DNA of 64,000 nt from an uncultured Bacilli bacterium. GTDB lineage: Bacteria; Bacillota_I; Bacilli_A; RF39; UBA660. Positions 54,774 to 62,668 of this stretch are shown here, in pieces. Below the pieces are notes generated by a model. That model was not told the origin of the DNA, did not search any database, and saw only the letters and a list, made by a program, of their open reading frames with translations. The stretch lies in contig CAKPCB010000001.1 in the NCBI GenBank assembly GCA_934141245.1, positions 124,001 to 188,000 on the forward strand. Direction: 5' to 3'. The position numbers and the translations under genes were made by a program. The first letter of the stretch is position 1, and each line of letters begins with the position of its first letter.

Positions 54774-55134
54774 TAAAAATAAAATAATATTAATATTAAT
54801 AATATCCATTGGATATTATTTTTTAAACTTATTCTATAATTTTTCAATACCTTGTATTTTCAATAAAATAACTGGTTTTTACTGTCCTGGTTGTGGTATA
54901 ACTAGAATGCTTTTTTCAATTATGCAGTTAAGATTTTATCAAGCATTTAGATTTAATCCTCTTGTTTTTATACTACTAATATTATCTATAATATATTGCT
55001 TCTTTAAGTTAATACTTAAAAAAGATATTTATATTTCAAATAAAACATATATTATATTATTAATTATTACTATATTATTTGGGATTCTAAGGAATATATC
55101 TTTTTTTAAATTCCTACAACCAACTTTATTATAA
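54745..55134 (+). CDS. DUF2752 membrane protein
   Basis: 129 residues with 'FYCPGCGITRMLFSIMQLRFYQAFRFNP' (in parts: CPGCGITRM, then FRFNPL), the DUF2752 signature, and four hydrophobic segments. The start is uncertain: ATGs at 54745 and 54754 both lie in the end of the upstream gene and neither has a good ribosome site, so translation is probably coupled. The pairing of zinc-ribbon/DUF4234 and DUF2752 proteins is common in gut Firmicutes. Confidence 0.75.
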   Translation: MKLMVLLQNNKNKIILILIISIGYYFLNLFYNFSIPCIFNKITGFYCPGCGITRMLFSIMQLRFYQAFRFNPLVFILLILSIIYCFFKLILKKDIYISNKTYIILLIITILFGILRNISFFKFLQPTLL

Positions 55135-55179
55135 TAAATGTAATTTATTTAAGAAAAATATTGAAATATATTTCTATTT

Positions 55180-55264
55180 ATGATAGACTAAGTGAGTTGA
55201 AAAACTTAATCCGCTGAAATTTTAATATTTTAAGATTATTTAATAAGAGAAGGAGAGAGATATC
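55180..55264 (+). promoter_or_regulatory. Candidate ribosomal protein L19 leader
   Basis: The stretch 'GACTAAGTGAGTTGAAAAAC' (55184 on), then 'TTAATCCGCTGAAA', precedes rplS and looks structured: AAGT...ACTT can pair, and GUGAG/CCGCUG are suggestive of the L19 autoregulatory leader seen in Bacilli. I cannot confirm the fold by eye. The GGAGAGAG ribosome site is at its end. Confidence 0.35.
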
Positions 55265-55609
55265 GTGAACGTAATTGATAAGATAACTGAAAAGCAAATG
55301 AACCCAAATATCCCAGAATTTAGAGTTGGATATACTGTTAGGGTTGATGTAAAAATTGTCGAAGGAAAAAGAGAAAGAATTCAAGCATTTGAAGGTGTTG
55401 TAATTGCACGTAAAGGTAGTGGAATTAGTGAAACATTTACAGTTAGAAAAAACTCTTATGGTGTAGGAGTAGAAAGAATTTTCCCTGTTCATTCACCTAA
55501 CATTGCAGCAATTACAGTTATTAAAAAAGGTAAAGTAAGACGTGCTAAGCTAGGATTCTTGAGAAACATAGTTGGGCAATACAAAATAAAAGAAAAAGGA
55601 CAAGAATAA
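55265..55609 (+). CDS. rplS: 50S ribosomal protein L19
   Basis: 114 residues. '[32 protein letters not shown]' (core: '[16 protein letters not shown]') and '[11 protein letters not shown]' are typical. L19 lies at the interface between ribosomal subunits. GTG start preceded by AAGGAGAG. The start codon is not ATG, which fits translational self-control. Confidence 0.96.
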   Translation: MNVIDKITEKQMNPNIPEFRVGYTVRVDVKIVEGKRERIQAFEGVVIARKGSGISETFTVRKNSYGVGVERIFPVHSPNIAAITVIKKGKVRRAKLGFLRNIVGQYKIKEKGQE

Positions 55610-55628
55610 GGCTTAAGCCTTATTTTTT
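55606..55628 (+). terminator. Terminator of rplS, directly before lepB
   Basis: AATAAGGCTT/AAGCCTTATT is followed by TTTTT. The hairpin overlaps the rplS stop and ends 10 nt before the lepB start. Confidence 0.75.
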
Positions 55629-55638
55629 AATTACTTAT

Positions 55639-56154
55639 ATGAGAAAAGTATTTAAAGAAATTTATCCATATATAATAATTATTATTTCTGTTTTGATAAT
55701 CAGAAAGTTTATTGTAACACCAATAAGAGTTATAGGACCATCTATGATGCATACTCTAATTGATGGTGATATTATGATATTAGACAAAATTAGCTATAGA
55801 TTTAAGAACATAAAAAGATTTGATATAGTAGTCATAAGCTCTCTTGATAAGCCAATAATTAAAAGAGTTATTGGATTACCAGGTGATATAGTTGAATCTA
55901 AAAATAATAAATTATATATAAATGGTGAAGAAATAAAAGAAGATTATTTAGATGGTGATGCAATTACTTCTTCTTTCTCTGTAGAAAGTATAAGTGGTGT
56001 AGAAAAAATTCCAAAAGGTTATTATCTAGTGTTAGGTGATAATAGAGAAGAATCTCAAGACAGTAGGGCAATTGGGCTTATTAAACGAAGTCAAATAGAG
56101 GGAAAGACAAGTCTAACTGTATTTCCATTTAATAGAATAGGATTTAAAAAATAA
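55639..56154 (+). CDS. lepB: Signal peptidase I
   Basis: 171 residues with an N-terminal membrane helix (about 10-26). Catalytic Ser in 'VIGPSMMHTLIDGD', catalytic Lys in 'PIIKRVIGLPGD', and the box 'GDNREESQDSR' near the C-terminus. It is the Lys-type of most bacteria, not the Ser-His SipW type. No Shine-Dalgarno sequence precedes the ATG, only the T-run of the upstream hairpin. It removes signal peptides of secreted proteins, including those listed here. Confidence 0.94.
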   Translation: MRKVFKEIYPYIIIIISVLIIRKFIVTPIRVIGPSMMHTLIDGDIMILDKISYRFKNIKRFDIVVISSLDKPIIKRVIGLPGDIVESKNNKLYINGEEIKEDYLDGDAITSSFSVESISGVEKIPKGYYLVLGDNREESQDSRAIGLIKRSQIEGKTSLTVFPFNRIGFKK

Positions 56155-56214
56155 TAATAATATATTTATAATTATTTTTTTATTATGATATACTTTAACT
56201 ATGGAGGTGTCTGA

Positions 56215-56817
56215 ATGAAAAAAATAGTATTTGCAACCGGTAATCCTACAAAGGCAAAAAGGTTTTCAAAAGGATTACATGATAAAAATATTGATGTTAT
56301 TTCATTAAAAGATTTAAATATCGAATTAGAAGTAACTGAAAATGGTAAAACAGCTATAGAAAATGCATTAATTAAGGCAAGAGAATGTTATAAAAAAACT
56401 GGTATGCCAAGTATTGGGATGGATGATACTTTATACTTAGAAGGTGTACCCGAAGAAAAACAACCAGGATTATTTGTAAGAAGAGTTAATGGTAAAAACT
56501 TAAGCGATGAGGAAATGATCAAACACTATACATCACTGGTAAAAGAATATGGATGTGAAAATAAACTCCATTGTAAATGGATTTATGGTTTAGCAGTAAT
56601 TAATGATGATGGAGTTGAATCCACTTATACTTGGTTTAAAGATGGCTTTTATATGGTTGATGTTCCATCAAATAAAATAAATCCGGGATATCCATTAAAT
56701 TCAATCTCTAAATATGAAAATATTGATAAGTATTTTACTGATATCACAGAAGAAGATAAGAAATATATAAAAACAGATGAAAGTAATGTAGTTGATTTTA
56801 TATCAAAGCATGTGTAG
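56215..56817 (+). CDS. RdgB/HAM1-like XTP/dITP diphosphatase
   Basis: 200 residues starting 'KKIVFATGNPTKAKRFSKGL', the HAM1 N-terminal signature (T-G-N-x-x-K). 'SIGMDDTLYLEGVP', 'LHCKWIYGLAVIND' and 'NPGYPLNSIS' keep the order of family motifs, though D-D-T-L replaces D-S-G-L and the S-H-R end is altered ('GYPLNSI'). It hydrolyses non-standard purine triphosphates or a related substrate. The altered motifs mean a changed substrate is possible. Strong ATGGAGG site. Confidence 0.8.
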   Translation: MKKIVFATGNPTKAKRFSKGLHDKNIDVISLKDLNIELEVTENGKTAIENALIKARECYKKTGMPSIGMDDTLYLEGVPEEKQPGLFVRRVNGKNLSDEEMIKHYTSLVKEYGCENKLHCKWIYGLAVINDDGVESTYTWFKDGFYMVDVPSNKINPGYPLNSISKYENIDKYFTDITEEDKKYIKTDESNVVDFISKHV

Positions 56818-56821
56818 AAAG

Positions 56822-57469
56822 ATGAGAAAAAAACTAATAATTACTATAATTATAATTGTTATTGGAATTGCAGTAATATATTTATTATATTACTTTAACT
56901 TCATTACTCATAAAAAATATACAAACGCTGATTTTAATATACAAACTTACACCAGCAAGGTTGACAAGGATAATGATGGTATAGATGATCAAACTGATAT
57001 TCTAAATGGTGTTAAAAAATATATAAGCACTAATCCTAAGTATATGAGTAAATATTATAGTGGAGGATATCCAAATGATGGATATGGAGTTTGTACTGAT
57101 GTAGTTGCATTTGGACTTAAAGAGGCCGGTTATAATATTATGGAATTGGTAAACAAAGACATAATAGAAAATTTTGATATGTATAACATAAAAACAATTG
57201 ATAAAAATATTGACTTTAGAAGAGTAAGAAACTTAAAAATATACTTTAATAATAATGCAATTAAACTAACAAATAATGTATATGATATAGATAAATGGCA
57301 GGGTGGGGATATAGTTATATTTAAAAAGCATATAGGAATTGTATCTGATAAGAGGAACAAAAATGGAGTGACTTTTGTTATTCATCACGCTAATAAATAT
57401 CAAAAAAATTATGAAGAAGATATATTGGAAAATAGAAAAGATATAGAAGGACATTATAGAATTAGTTAA
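56822..57469 (+). CDS. Membrane-anchored DUF1287 (NlpC/P60-like) protein
   Basis: 215 residues, N-terminal membrane helix (about 4-26). The outside domain has 'YYSGGYPNDGYGVCTDVVA' with the candidate nucleophile Cys, 'NIDFRRVRNLKIYF', 'WQGGDIVIFKKHIGIVSDK' with a His, and 'FVIHHANKYQKNYEED', all matching DUF1287. Such proteins probably cut or modify cell-wall peptides. Start 56822 (AGAAAG before); the in-frame ATG at 56810 lies in the end of the upstream gene and cannot be excluded. Confidence 0.85.
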   Translation: MRKKLIITIIIIVIGIAVIYLLYYFNFITHKKYTNADFNIQTYTSKVDKDNDGIDDQTDILNGVKKYISTNPKYMSKYYSGGYPNDGYGVCTDVVAFGLKEAGYNIMELVNKDIIENFDMYNIKTIDKNIDFRRVRNLKIYFNNNAIKLTNNVYDIDKWQGGDIVIFKKHIGIVSDKRNKNGVTFVIHHANKYQKNYEEDILENRKDIEGHYRIS

Positions 57470-57480
57470 AGGAGAAAAAT

Positions 57481-58047
57481 ATGAAAAATATATTTATTGG
57501 AGGAGTTGCAAAATCTGGTAAGTCAACTTTGTCTAAAATTATTTGTAAAGATAAAAACTACAATCATATTCCTATTGATTATTTTACATCTAGTTTGAAG
57601 CATAACTTTCCGGATTTAAAAATTACAAGTAATGTTGTAATTGATGAAGTATCAAGTAAAAAATTAAGTCTTCTTCTTTCAAGGGTAATAGATATAATTA
57701 ATGATACAGATGAATTGTTTATTATAGATTCTGCTCATATCTTGCCGGAAGATATAGATAAGTATTTAGATAGAGATAAATGGTATGTATATTTTCTTGG
57801 ATATCCTAATACTACTCCTAAGGAAAAATTTAATGAGATAAGAAAGTATGAAACCTGCAATGACTGGACAAGTAAAAGAAGCGATGATGAGTTAATTAAT
57901 ACACTTGATTCATTAATAAAACTAAGTAAAAAAATTGAGAATGATTGTAACAAGTTAAATATTGAATTTATTGATACAAGCCATGAGCTAAAAGATAAAA
58001 TTAATAGTATAAACTTAGAAAAAAGTGGAGAAAAAGCGAAAATTTAA
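57481..58047 (+). CDS. P-loop kinase-like protein
   Basis: 188 residues. 'GGVAKSGKSTLSK' (7-19) is a P-loop of the kinase type. 'DELFIIDSAHILPEDI' is the Walker B-like part and 'GYPNTTPKEKFNEIRKYE' a nucleobase or lid region. Small-molecule kinases such as shikimate, gluconate or nucleoside kinases look like this; the substrate cannot be told. AAAGGAG lies 6 nt before the start. Confidence 0.75.
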   Translation: MKNIFIGGVAKSGKSTLSKIICKDKNYNHIPIDYFTSSLKHNFPDLKITSNVVIDEVSSKKLSLLLSRVIDIINDTDELFIIDSAHILPEDIDKYLDRDKWYVYFLGYPNTTPKEKFNEIRKYETCNDWTSKRSDDELINTLDSLIKLSKKIENDCNKLNIEFIDTSHELKDKINSINLEKSGEKAKI

Positions 58048-58060
58048 TCTTCACTTTTTT
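58018..58060 (+). terminator. Terminator after the P-loop kinase gene
   Basis: AAAAAAGTGGAGA pairs with TCTTCACTTTTTT with one bulge, followed by T's. The left arm overlaps the end of the gene. Confidence 0.5.
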
Positions 58061-58095
58061 AATGCTAAATGCATATTCTAATTTAGGTGATAGAT

Positions 58096-58575
58096 ATGAA
58101 TAGTAATTACTATTATAATAATTATGAAAGAAATATAAGTGAAGAATTAATAAGCTTGAATGATGCAATTAGCTTAATTAAAAAATCTGTTAGTGATGAG
58201 AAGGAAGATGAACTGTTTTATGACACTCTTATGCAACTGGCTCCAACAGAAAAAGACAAGAACATTATAATGAGTATTAGAAATGATGAAGCAAAACACA
58301 ATAGAATATTAAAAGACTTATTTTATTACTTTACAGGGCAAGTGTTAACACCTGATTATTCTACTTATGATATGAAAAGCAATTTATCATATAATTCAGG
58401 TTTAGAAAAAGCTTTATTTGGAGAATTAGATGCAGTTGTAAAGTATAGAAAAATTCTAGGTGCTATGCCAAATAGATATAGTTATACATTATTAATGTCT
58501 ATTATGACAGATGAATTAAAACATGCTGATAAATATAATTTTTTAATTATACAAGCAAATAAAAATACACAATAA
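58096..58575 (+). CDS. Ferritin-like protein
   Basis: 159 residues, all helical. Iron-binding E-x-x-H pairs are seen in 'SIRNDEAKHNRILK' and 'IMTDELKHADKYNF', with Glu in 'ALFGELDAVVKYRK' and in the first helix as further ligands, the order of rubrerythrin/ferritin-like four-helix bundles. No rubredoxin tail. A Tyr/Asn-rich N-terminus (NSNYYYNNYERN) recalls spore-coat associated members, and it lies next to ylbD and ylbE homologues. GGTGAT precedes ATG 58096. Confidence 0.75.
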   Translation: MNSNYYYNNYERNISEELISLNDAISLIKKSVSDEKEDELFYDTLMQLAPTEKDKNIIMSIRNDEAKHNRILKDLFYYFTGQVLTPDYSTYDMKSNLSYNSGLEKALFGELDAVVKYRKILGAMPNRYSYTLLMSIMTDELKHADKYNFLIIQANKNTQ

Positions 58576-58631
58576 CTATTTACATTAGCATTTTTATGCT
58601 TTGACTACATAAGATTTAATAGGTGATGTAT

Positions 58632-58994
58632 ATGTCTAAGGATGCATTTAAATTATTTGTAAATCAAAATCCATCTTTGGTTAAGTATGTTAATAATAAT
58701 ACAATGACTTGGCAAAAATTCTATGAAATGTATGAATTATATGGAAGTGATAATACAGTATGGAGTACATATTTAAAAAATGACACTGCAACAAGAAACA
58801 CAAACAAAATTTCATCTGCAGAATCTACTTTTAAGGAACTTATGTCTGTTGTAAAAGGAATAAATTTGGAAAAAGTTCAAAAGGGTATAGATAGTATTCA
58901 AAAAACAATATCTTTAGTACAAGAACTTGGAAGTGGAAATAGTAATAATAATACTTATGAACAAAGACCAATATATAAGAAATTTGAGGATTAA
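58632..58994 (+). CDS. YlbD-like putative spore coat protein
   Basis: 120 residues. 'FKLFVNQNPSLVKYVNNNTMTWQKFYEMYELYG' in parts ('FVNQNPSLVKYV', 'TWQKFYEMYELYG') matches the YlbD family pattern (FxxFVxxHPxLI, TWQEFYEDWxLLG). The C-terminal half is a helix with 'LEKVQKGIDSIQKTISLVQEL'. Bacillus YlbD is a coat protein. Start 58632 follows AGGTGAT. The stop overlaps the start of ylbE. Confidence 0.8.
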   Translation: MSKDAFKLFVNQNPSLVKYVNNNTMTWQKFYEMYELYGSDNTVWSTYLKNDTATRNTNKISSAESTFKELMSVVKGINLEKVQKGIDSIQKTISLVQELGSGNSNNNTYEQRPIYKKFED

Positions 58995-59215
58995 TGAGAA
59001 CAGACATAGTGCTTAGAATAAGAGCTAATCCTAACTTAAATAATTACTTAAAATATCATTCATATTGGTACAAAGAGCTGATTAGAAATCCAAATAGTAT
59101 TTATAATTTAGAGCAAGAGATGAAAAAAGAATATAAGCTTACCACTGGAGATAAAATTGAAAGAATGGCAGACAAAATAAGCATGATGAGAACTTTTTTA
59201 GAAGTATTAAAGTAA
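58994..59215 (+). CDS. YlbE-like protein
   Basis: 73 residues. 'NNYLKYHSYWYKELIRNP' and 'KMSM'-type C-terminus ('MADKISMMRTFLEVLK') match YlbE (FIRxxPxWYRxLxRNP). ATG overlaps the ylbD stop (TAATG). Function unknown; the ylbD-ylbE order is the same as in Bacillus. Confidence 0.8.
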   Translation: MRTDIVLRIRANPNLNNYLKYHSYWYKELIRNPNSIYNLEQEMKKEYKLTTGDKIERMADKISMMRTFLEVLK

Positions 59216-59220
59216 TTAAT

Positions 59221-59245
59221 AGACCTTTTTATAGGTCTTTTTTTT
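59221..59245 (+). terminator. Terminator after ylbE
   Basis: AGACCT pairs with AGGTCT, then a run of T's. Confidence 0.75.
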
Positions 59246-59306
59246 GATAATGATTTGTGTTAATATATAATTGCTTTATTTAAGTAAATTTAAGTTGGTG
59301 ATTGGT

Positions 59307-61535
59307 GTGAAAAAAATAGAATTATTATCTCCTGTTGGAAATATTGAATGTTTATATCAAGCTATACATAATGGGTGTGATGCTGTATATTTAGGGGGTA
59401 AAAAATTTGGTGCAAGAAACTTTGCTAATAATTTTAATGAAGAAGAGTTAGTACATGCTATTAAGTATTGTCATTTATATGGTGTTAAAATATATGTAAC
59501 TGTAAATACAATTATCTTTGATGATGAAGTAGATGAGTTTTTAGGATATATTAAATTTTTGTATGAAAATAATGTAGATGCAGTTATAATGCAAGATTTA
59601 GGAATGATAAAAAGAGTTAGAGAATTATATCCTTCCCTAGAGATTCATGCTTCTACACAAATGCATAACCATAATGCTGAGGGAGTTAAATTATTAGAAA
59701 AACTGGGTGTAAAAAGAGTTGTTTTTGCAAGAGAACTTTCTATTCAAGAGATTAATAATATACCTACAAATATGGAAAGAGAAGTATTTGTTCATGGTGC
59801 ATTATGTGTATGTTACTCTGGATGTTGTCTATTTAGTGCGATGACAACAAACAGAAGTGGTAATAGGGGTGAATGTGTTGCATCATGTAGATTACCATAC
59901 TATTTATTAAAAAACGGTAAAAAACAAGACATAGAAGAAAAATATTTACTTAGTACAAAAGAATTAAATACAATTGACAACATTAATGAATTAATAAAAT
60001 CTAATATATCAAGTCTAAAAATAGAAGGAAGAATGAAAAGCCCTGAATATGTTGGATTTATAACAAAATTATATAGAAATGCAATTGATGCATTTTATAA
60101 TAATAAAGAGTTTAAACTATCAAAAGATGATTTTAATAAAATGAAACTTTTATTCAATAGAGAATTTACAAAGGGTTATCTATTTGGTGACTATGGACAA
60201 AAACTAATGAATATAAAAAGCCCTAATCATCAAGGACTAGAGATAGGTAATATAATATATATAGATAAAAATAAAATAAAAATTAACCTTAAAGAGGACT
60301 TAAATCAAGAGGATGGTATAAGATTCGTTATTGATAATAAAGGTATGATAGTGAATAGATTATATAATGAAAAAGGTCTTTTAACTTCATCCGTAAAAAA
60401 AGGCAATATTGCAGTAATTGATAATAAAATAGGAATCAAGCAAAAACAAAATGTTTCAAAAACAATCGATAAATTATTGATTCAAGAGTTAGGTAACTAT
60501 AATGTCAAGAGGATTCCAATTAATATAGAGATTAAAGCAAATGTCAATAAAAAGCTATCTTTAACGATTAGTGACTTAGATGATAATACTGTATCTATAG
60601 AGACTTGTACTGTTGAGCAATCTATAAATAGACCTACTACATATGATGATATAAAAAAGCAGATATTAAAACTAGGGAATACACCATTTAAAGAAAATAG
60701 GGTAGATATAGAGGTTGATAATAATGTATTTATACCATTAAAAGACCTAAATGAGATTAGAAGAATTGCAACAGAAAAACTTATAAGTATAAGAGAAAAT
60801 AGAAAAATAACTGGTAAAGAGAATGTATTCATCTTAGATAAAAGAAATGTCAATAAAGAAAAATTTAATATTAATGCACTTGTAAGGAATGAAGAACAAC
60901 TTAAAGCATGTATAAGCAATGATATAGATAACATTTATGTAACCGATTATACTTTATATAAAAAATATAAAAATAATAATATCTACTATGTATTACCAAG
61001 AGTAATTAGTAATTATAGAGAATTTACTGGAGAAAATCTGCTTGTAAGAGAACTTGGTAGTATAGAAAGGTATAACAGACATAATAACTTGATTAGTGAT
61101 TATACATTAAATGTTAGTAATAATAGTGCTATAGAATTATTAAATAATTTAGGAATAAATAGAATTTGCTTATCTCCAGAAGTAAATATAGACTCTATTT
61201 CAAAAACTGAATATAATACTGAAATAGTTGTGTATGGGAAGTTAGAACTTATGATTACAAAGTATTGCATTCTTAATATGTTAATAAATAAAGATAATAA
61301 GAAATGCAATATATGTAAAAATGATAACTATTCTCTTATGGATGAAAAGGGTAGAATATATAGTATTAAAAATGAAAACTGTATTAATATCATCTATGAC
61401 TATAAAAATGTTAATTTAAGTGACAGTTTATACAAAATAAGGAAAAAGGTAAACAATATAAGATTAAACTTTTTAGATGAAAATCAGGATCAAGTGATAG
61501 AGATTATAAAAAAAATTAGGGGTAACATTGTATGA
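59307..61535 (+). CDS. U32 family protein with DUF3656-like C-terminal part (RlhA/TrhP-like)
   Basis: 742 residues. 'VFVHGALCVCYSGCCLFSAM' with 'GNRGECVASCRLPYYL' is the U32 Cys-rich signature, and the TIM-barrel begins 'KIELLSPVGNIECLYQAI'. The second half contains a DUF3656-like region (about 370-500) and a further 200 residues. U32 enzymes of this layout hydroxylate RNA bases (RlhA on 23S rRNA, TrhP on tRNA). GTG 59307 is chosen because the family starts K-x-E-L-L-[SA]-P; TTGGTGAT is the ribosome site. It lies between ylbE and ylbF and overlaps ylbF by 4 nt. Confidence 0.85.
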   Translation: MKKIELLSPVGNIECLYQAIHNGCDAVYLGGKKFGARNFANNFNEEELVHAIKYCHLYGVKIYVTVNTIIFDDEVDEFLGYIKFLYENNVDAVIMQDLGMIKRVRELYPSLEIHASTQMHNHNAEGVKLLEKLGVKRVVFARELSIQEINNIPTNMEREVFVHGALCVCYSGCCLFSAMTTNRSGNRGECVASCRLPYYLLKNGKKQDIEEKYLLSTKELNTIDNINELIKSNISSLKIEGRMKSPEYVGFITKLYRNAIDAFYNNKEFKLSKDDFNKMKLLFNREFTKGYLFGDYGQKLMNIKSPNHQGLEIGNIIYIDKNKIKINLKEDLNQEDGIRFVIDNKGMIVNRLYNEKGLLTSSVKKGNIAVIDNKIGIKQKQNVSKTIDKLLIQELGNYNVKRIPINIEIKANVNKKLSLTISDLDDNTVSIETCTVEQSINRPTTYDDIKKQILKLGNTPFKENRVDIEVDNNVFIPLKDLNEIRRIATEKLISIRENRKITGKENVFILDKRNVNKEKFNINALVRNEEQLKACISNDIDNIYVTDYTLYKKYKNNNIYYVLPRVISNYREFTGENLLVRELGSIERYNRHNNLISDYTLNVSNNSAIELLNNLGINRICLSPEVNIDSISKTEYNTEIVVYGKLELMITKYCILNMLINKDNKKCNICKNDNYSLMDEKGRIYSIKNENCINIIYDYKNVNLSDSLYKIRKKVNNIRLNFLDENQDQVIEIIKKIRGNIV

Positions 61536-61837
61536 GTGATGAGATAAATAATAAATTAAATGAATTAATTGATTCCATTGATAATAATGAAAGTGTTATT
61601 AAAATGAAAAGATTAAAAGAAGATATGTATAATGATCAAAACTTAAAAGAGTTATTAGATAAATTTAGAAATTTAGATAATACATATACAGATGAATATA
61701 TTAATCTTAAAAAAGAAATTTTAAGTAATCCAACTGTGAAGGAATATAAAGAGTTGGAAAATCAACTTTATTTTACGGTTCTTGAAATAAACAAAAGATT
61801 AAACACATTAATAGATAGAAAGAAGTGTTCTTTGTGA
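61532..61837 (+). CDS. YlbF-family regulator
   Basis: 101 residues, all helical, with 'KMKRLKEDMYNDQNLKELLDKF' (in parts) and 'NPTVKEYKELENQLYFTVLEIN', the pattern of the YlbF/YmcA/YheA family. In B. subtilis YlbF forms with YmcA and YaaT a complex that tunes RNase Y and so competence, biofilm and sporulation. ATGA overlap with the U32 gene, and GTGA overlap with rsmD. Confidence 0.75.
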   Translation: MSDEINNKLNELIDSIDNNESVIKMKRLKEDMYNDQNLKELLDKFRNLDNTYTDEYINLKKEILSNPTVKEYKELENQLYFTVLEINKRLNTLIDRKKCSL

Positions 61838-62382
61838 AAATAATAAGTGGATTTTTAAAAGGTAGAAACATAATCGGATTTAATATAGAAGGTACTAGAC
61901 CAACAATGGATAGAGTTAAAGAATCTGTATTTGGAAGCATACAAAATTATGTTAAGGATGCAATTGTATTAGATTTGTTTGCTGGGAGTGGAAATCTAGG
62001 AATAGAAGCTATAAGTAATGGTGCAAAAGAAGTTTATTTTAATGATATAAAAAAAGATTCTATAAAGGTTATAAACTCAAATATTGAAAACTTTAATATT
62101 AAAAATAAATCCAATGTTTTAAATTTTGATTATAATAAATGTTTAGATTATCTTAAAAGTCAAAATGTTAAATTTAATATAGTGTTTTTAGATCCCCCAT
62201 ATAAAGATTTTGTTTTAAATGAAGTTATCGATTATATGTTAAAAAATGATATGCTTTTAGAAAATGCAATAATAGTTTGTGAAGTTAATAAAAATTATTT
62301 AAATGATTATAAGGAATTATTGATTAAAAAATCAAAAAAGTATGGTGATAAGCAAGTTGTAATATATGAAAAAACATTGTAA
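61834..62382 (+). CDS. rsmD: 16S rRNA m2G966 methyltransferase RsmD
   Basis: 182 residues beginning at GTG: 'KIISGFLKGRNI' matches the family start. SAM site 'VLDLFAGSGNLGIEA' and catalytic 'FLDPPYKDF' (DPPY) are present. It modifies G966 in 16S rRNA. The frame opens 9 nt upstream at another GTG. ylbF-rsmD is the Bacillus order; coaD, usually next, is not here. Confidence 0.92.
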   Translation: MKIISGFLKGRNIIGFNIEGTRPTMDRVKESVFGSIQNYVKDAIVLDLFAGSGNLGIEAISNGAKEVYFNDIKKDSIKVINSNIENFNIKNKSNVLNFDYNKCLDYLKSQNVKFNIVFLDPPYKDFVLNEVIDYMLKNDMLLENAIIVCEVNKNYLNDYKELLIKKSKKYGDKQVVIYEKTL

Positions 62383-62400
62383 AACTAGTTACAATGTTTT
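62371..62400 (+). terminator. Hairpin at the end of rsmD, probable terminator
   Basis: AAAACATTGTAA pairs perfectly with TTACAATGTTTT. Only four T's follow, so it could also be a processing or stability element. Confidence 0.55.
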
Positions 62401-62422
62401 ATAATGATCATAGGTGAAGAAT

Positions 62423-62668
62423 ATGAAGTTAAATAAAAAGGGTTTTGCTATATCTACTATTTTATATGGATTACTTGCTTTAATTATTTTATTAATAATG
62501 TTAATTTTTGCAGTTATGCGTTCTAATAACACAAATAATAAAGAGCTTGGTGAGCAAATTGAAAATGAATTATCTGAAAATAGAGAGTGTAGAATATGTA
62601 AAAATAATTCAGATGATCCTAAATCAGAATGTCATTATGTTTGCCCACCATTAGAAACTTCAAAATAG
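62423..62668 (+). CDS. Short pilin-like protein with Cys-rich tail
   Basis: 81 residues. MKLNKKG followed by F-A-I-S-T-I and a hydrophobic helix 'YGLLALIILLIMLIFAVM' is a class III leader, though the usual Glu at position 5 of the mature part is replaced by Thr. The tail has four Cys in 'CRICKNN' and 'SECHYVC'. ATG 62423 follows AGGTGA. The last 34 nt overlap the end of the convergent histidine kinase gene. Similar to the prepilin-type proteins at 1824, 2356 and 12158. Confidence 0.6.
   Translation: MKLNKKGFAISTILYGLLALIILLIMLIFAVMRSNNTNNKELGEQIENELSENRECRICKNNSDDPKSECHYVCPPLETSK

Noticed and set aside
55639..56154. lepB as a SipW-type peptidase dedicated to the TasA-like proteins
   Set aside because: The Lys of the Ser-Lys pair is present ('IIKRVIGLPGD'), so this is the ordinary type and not the Ser-His SipW form.
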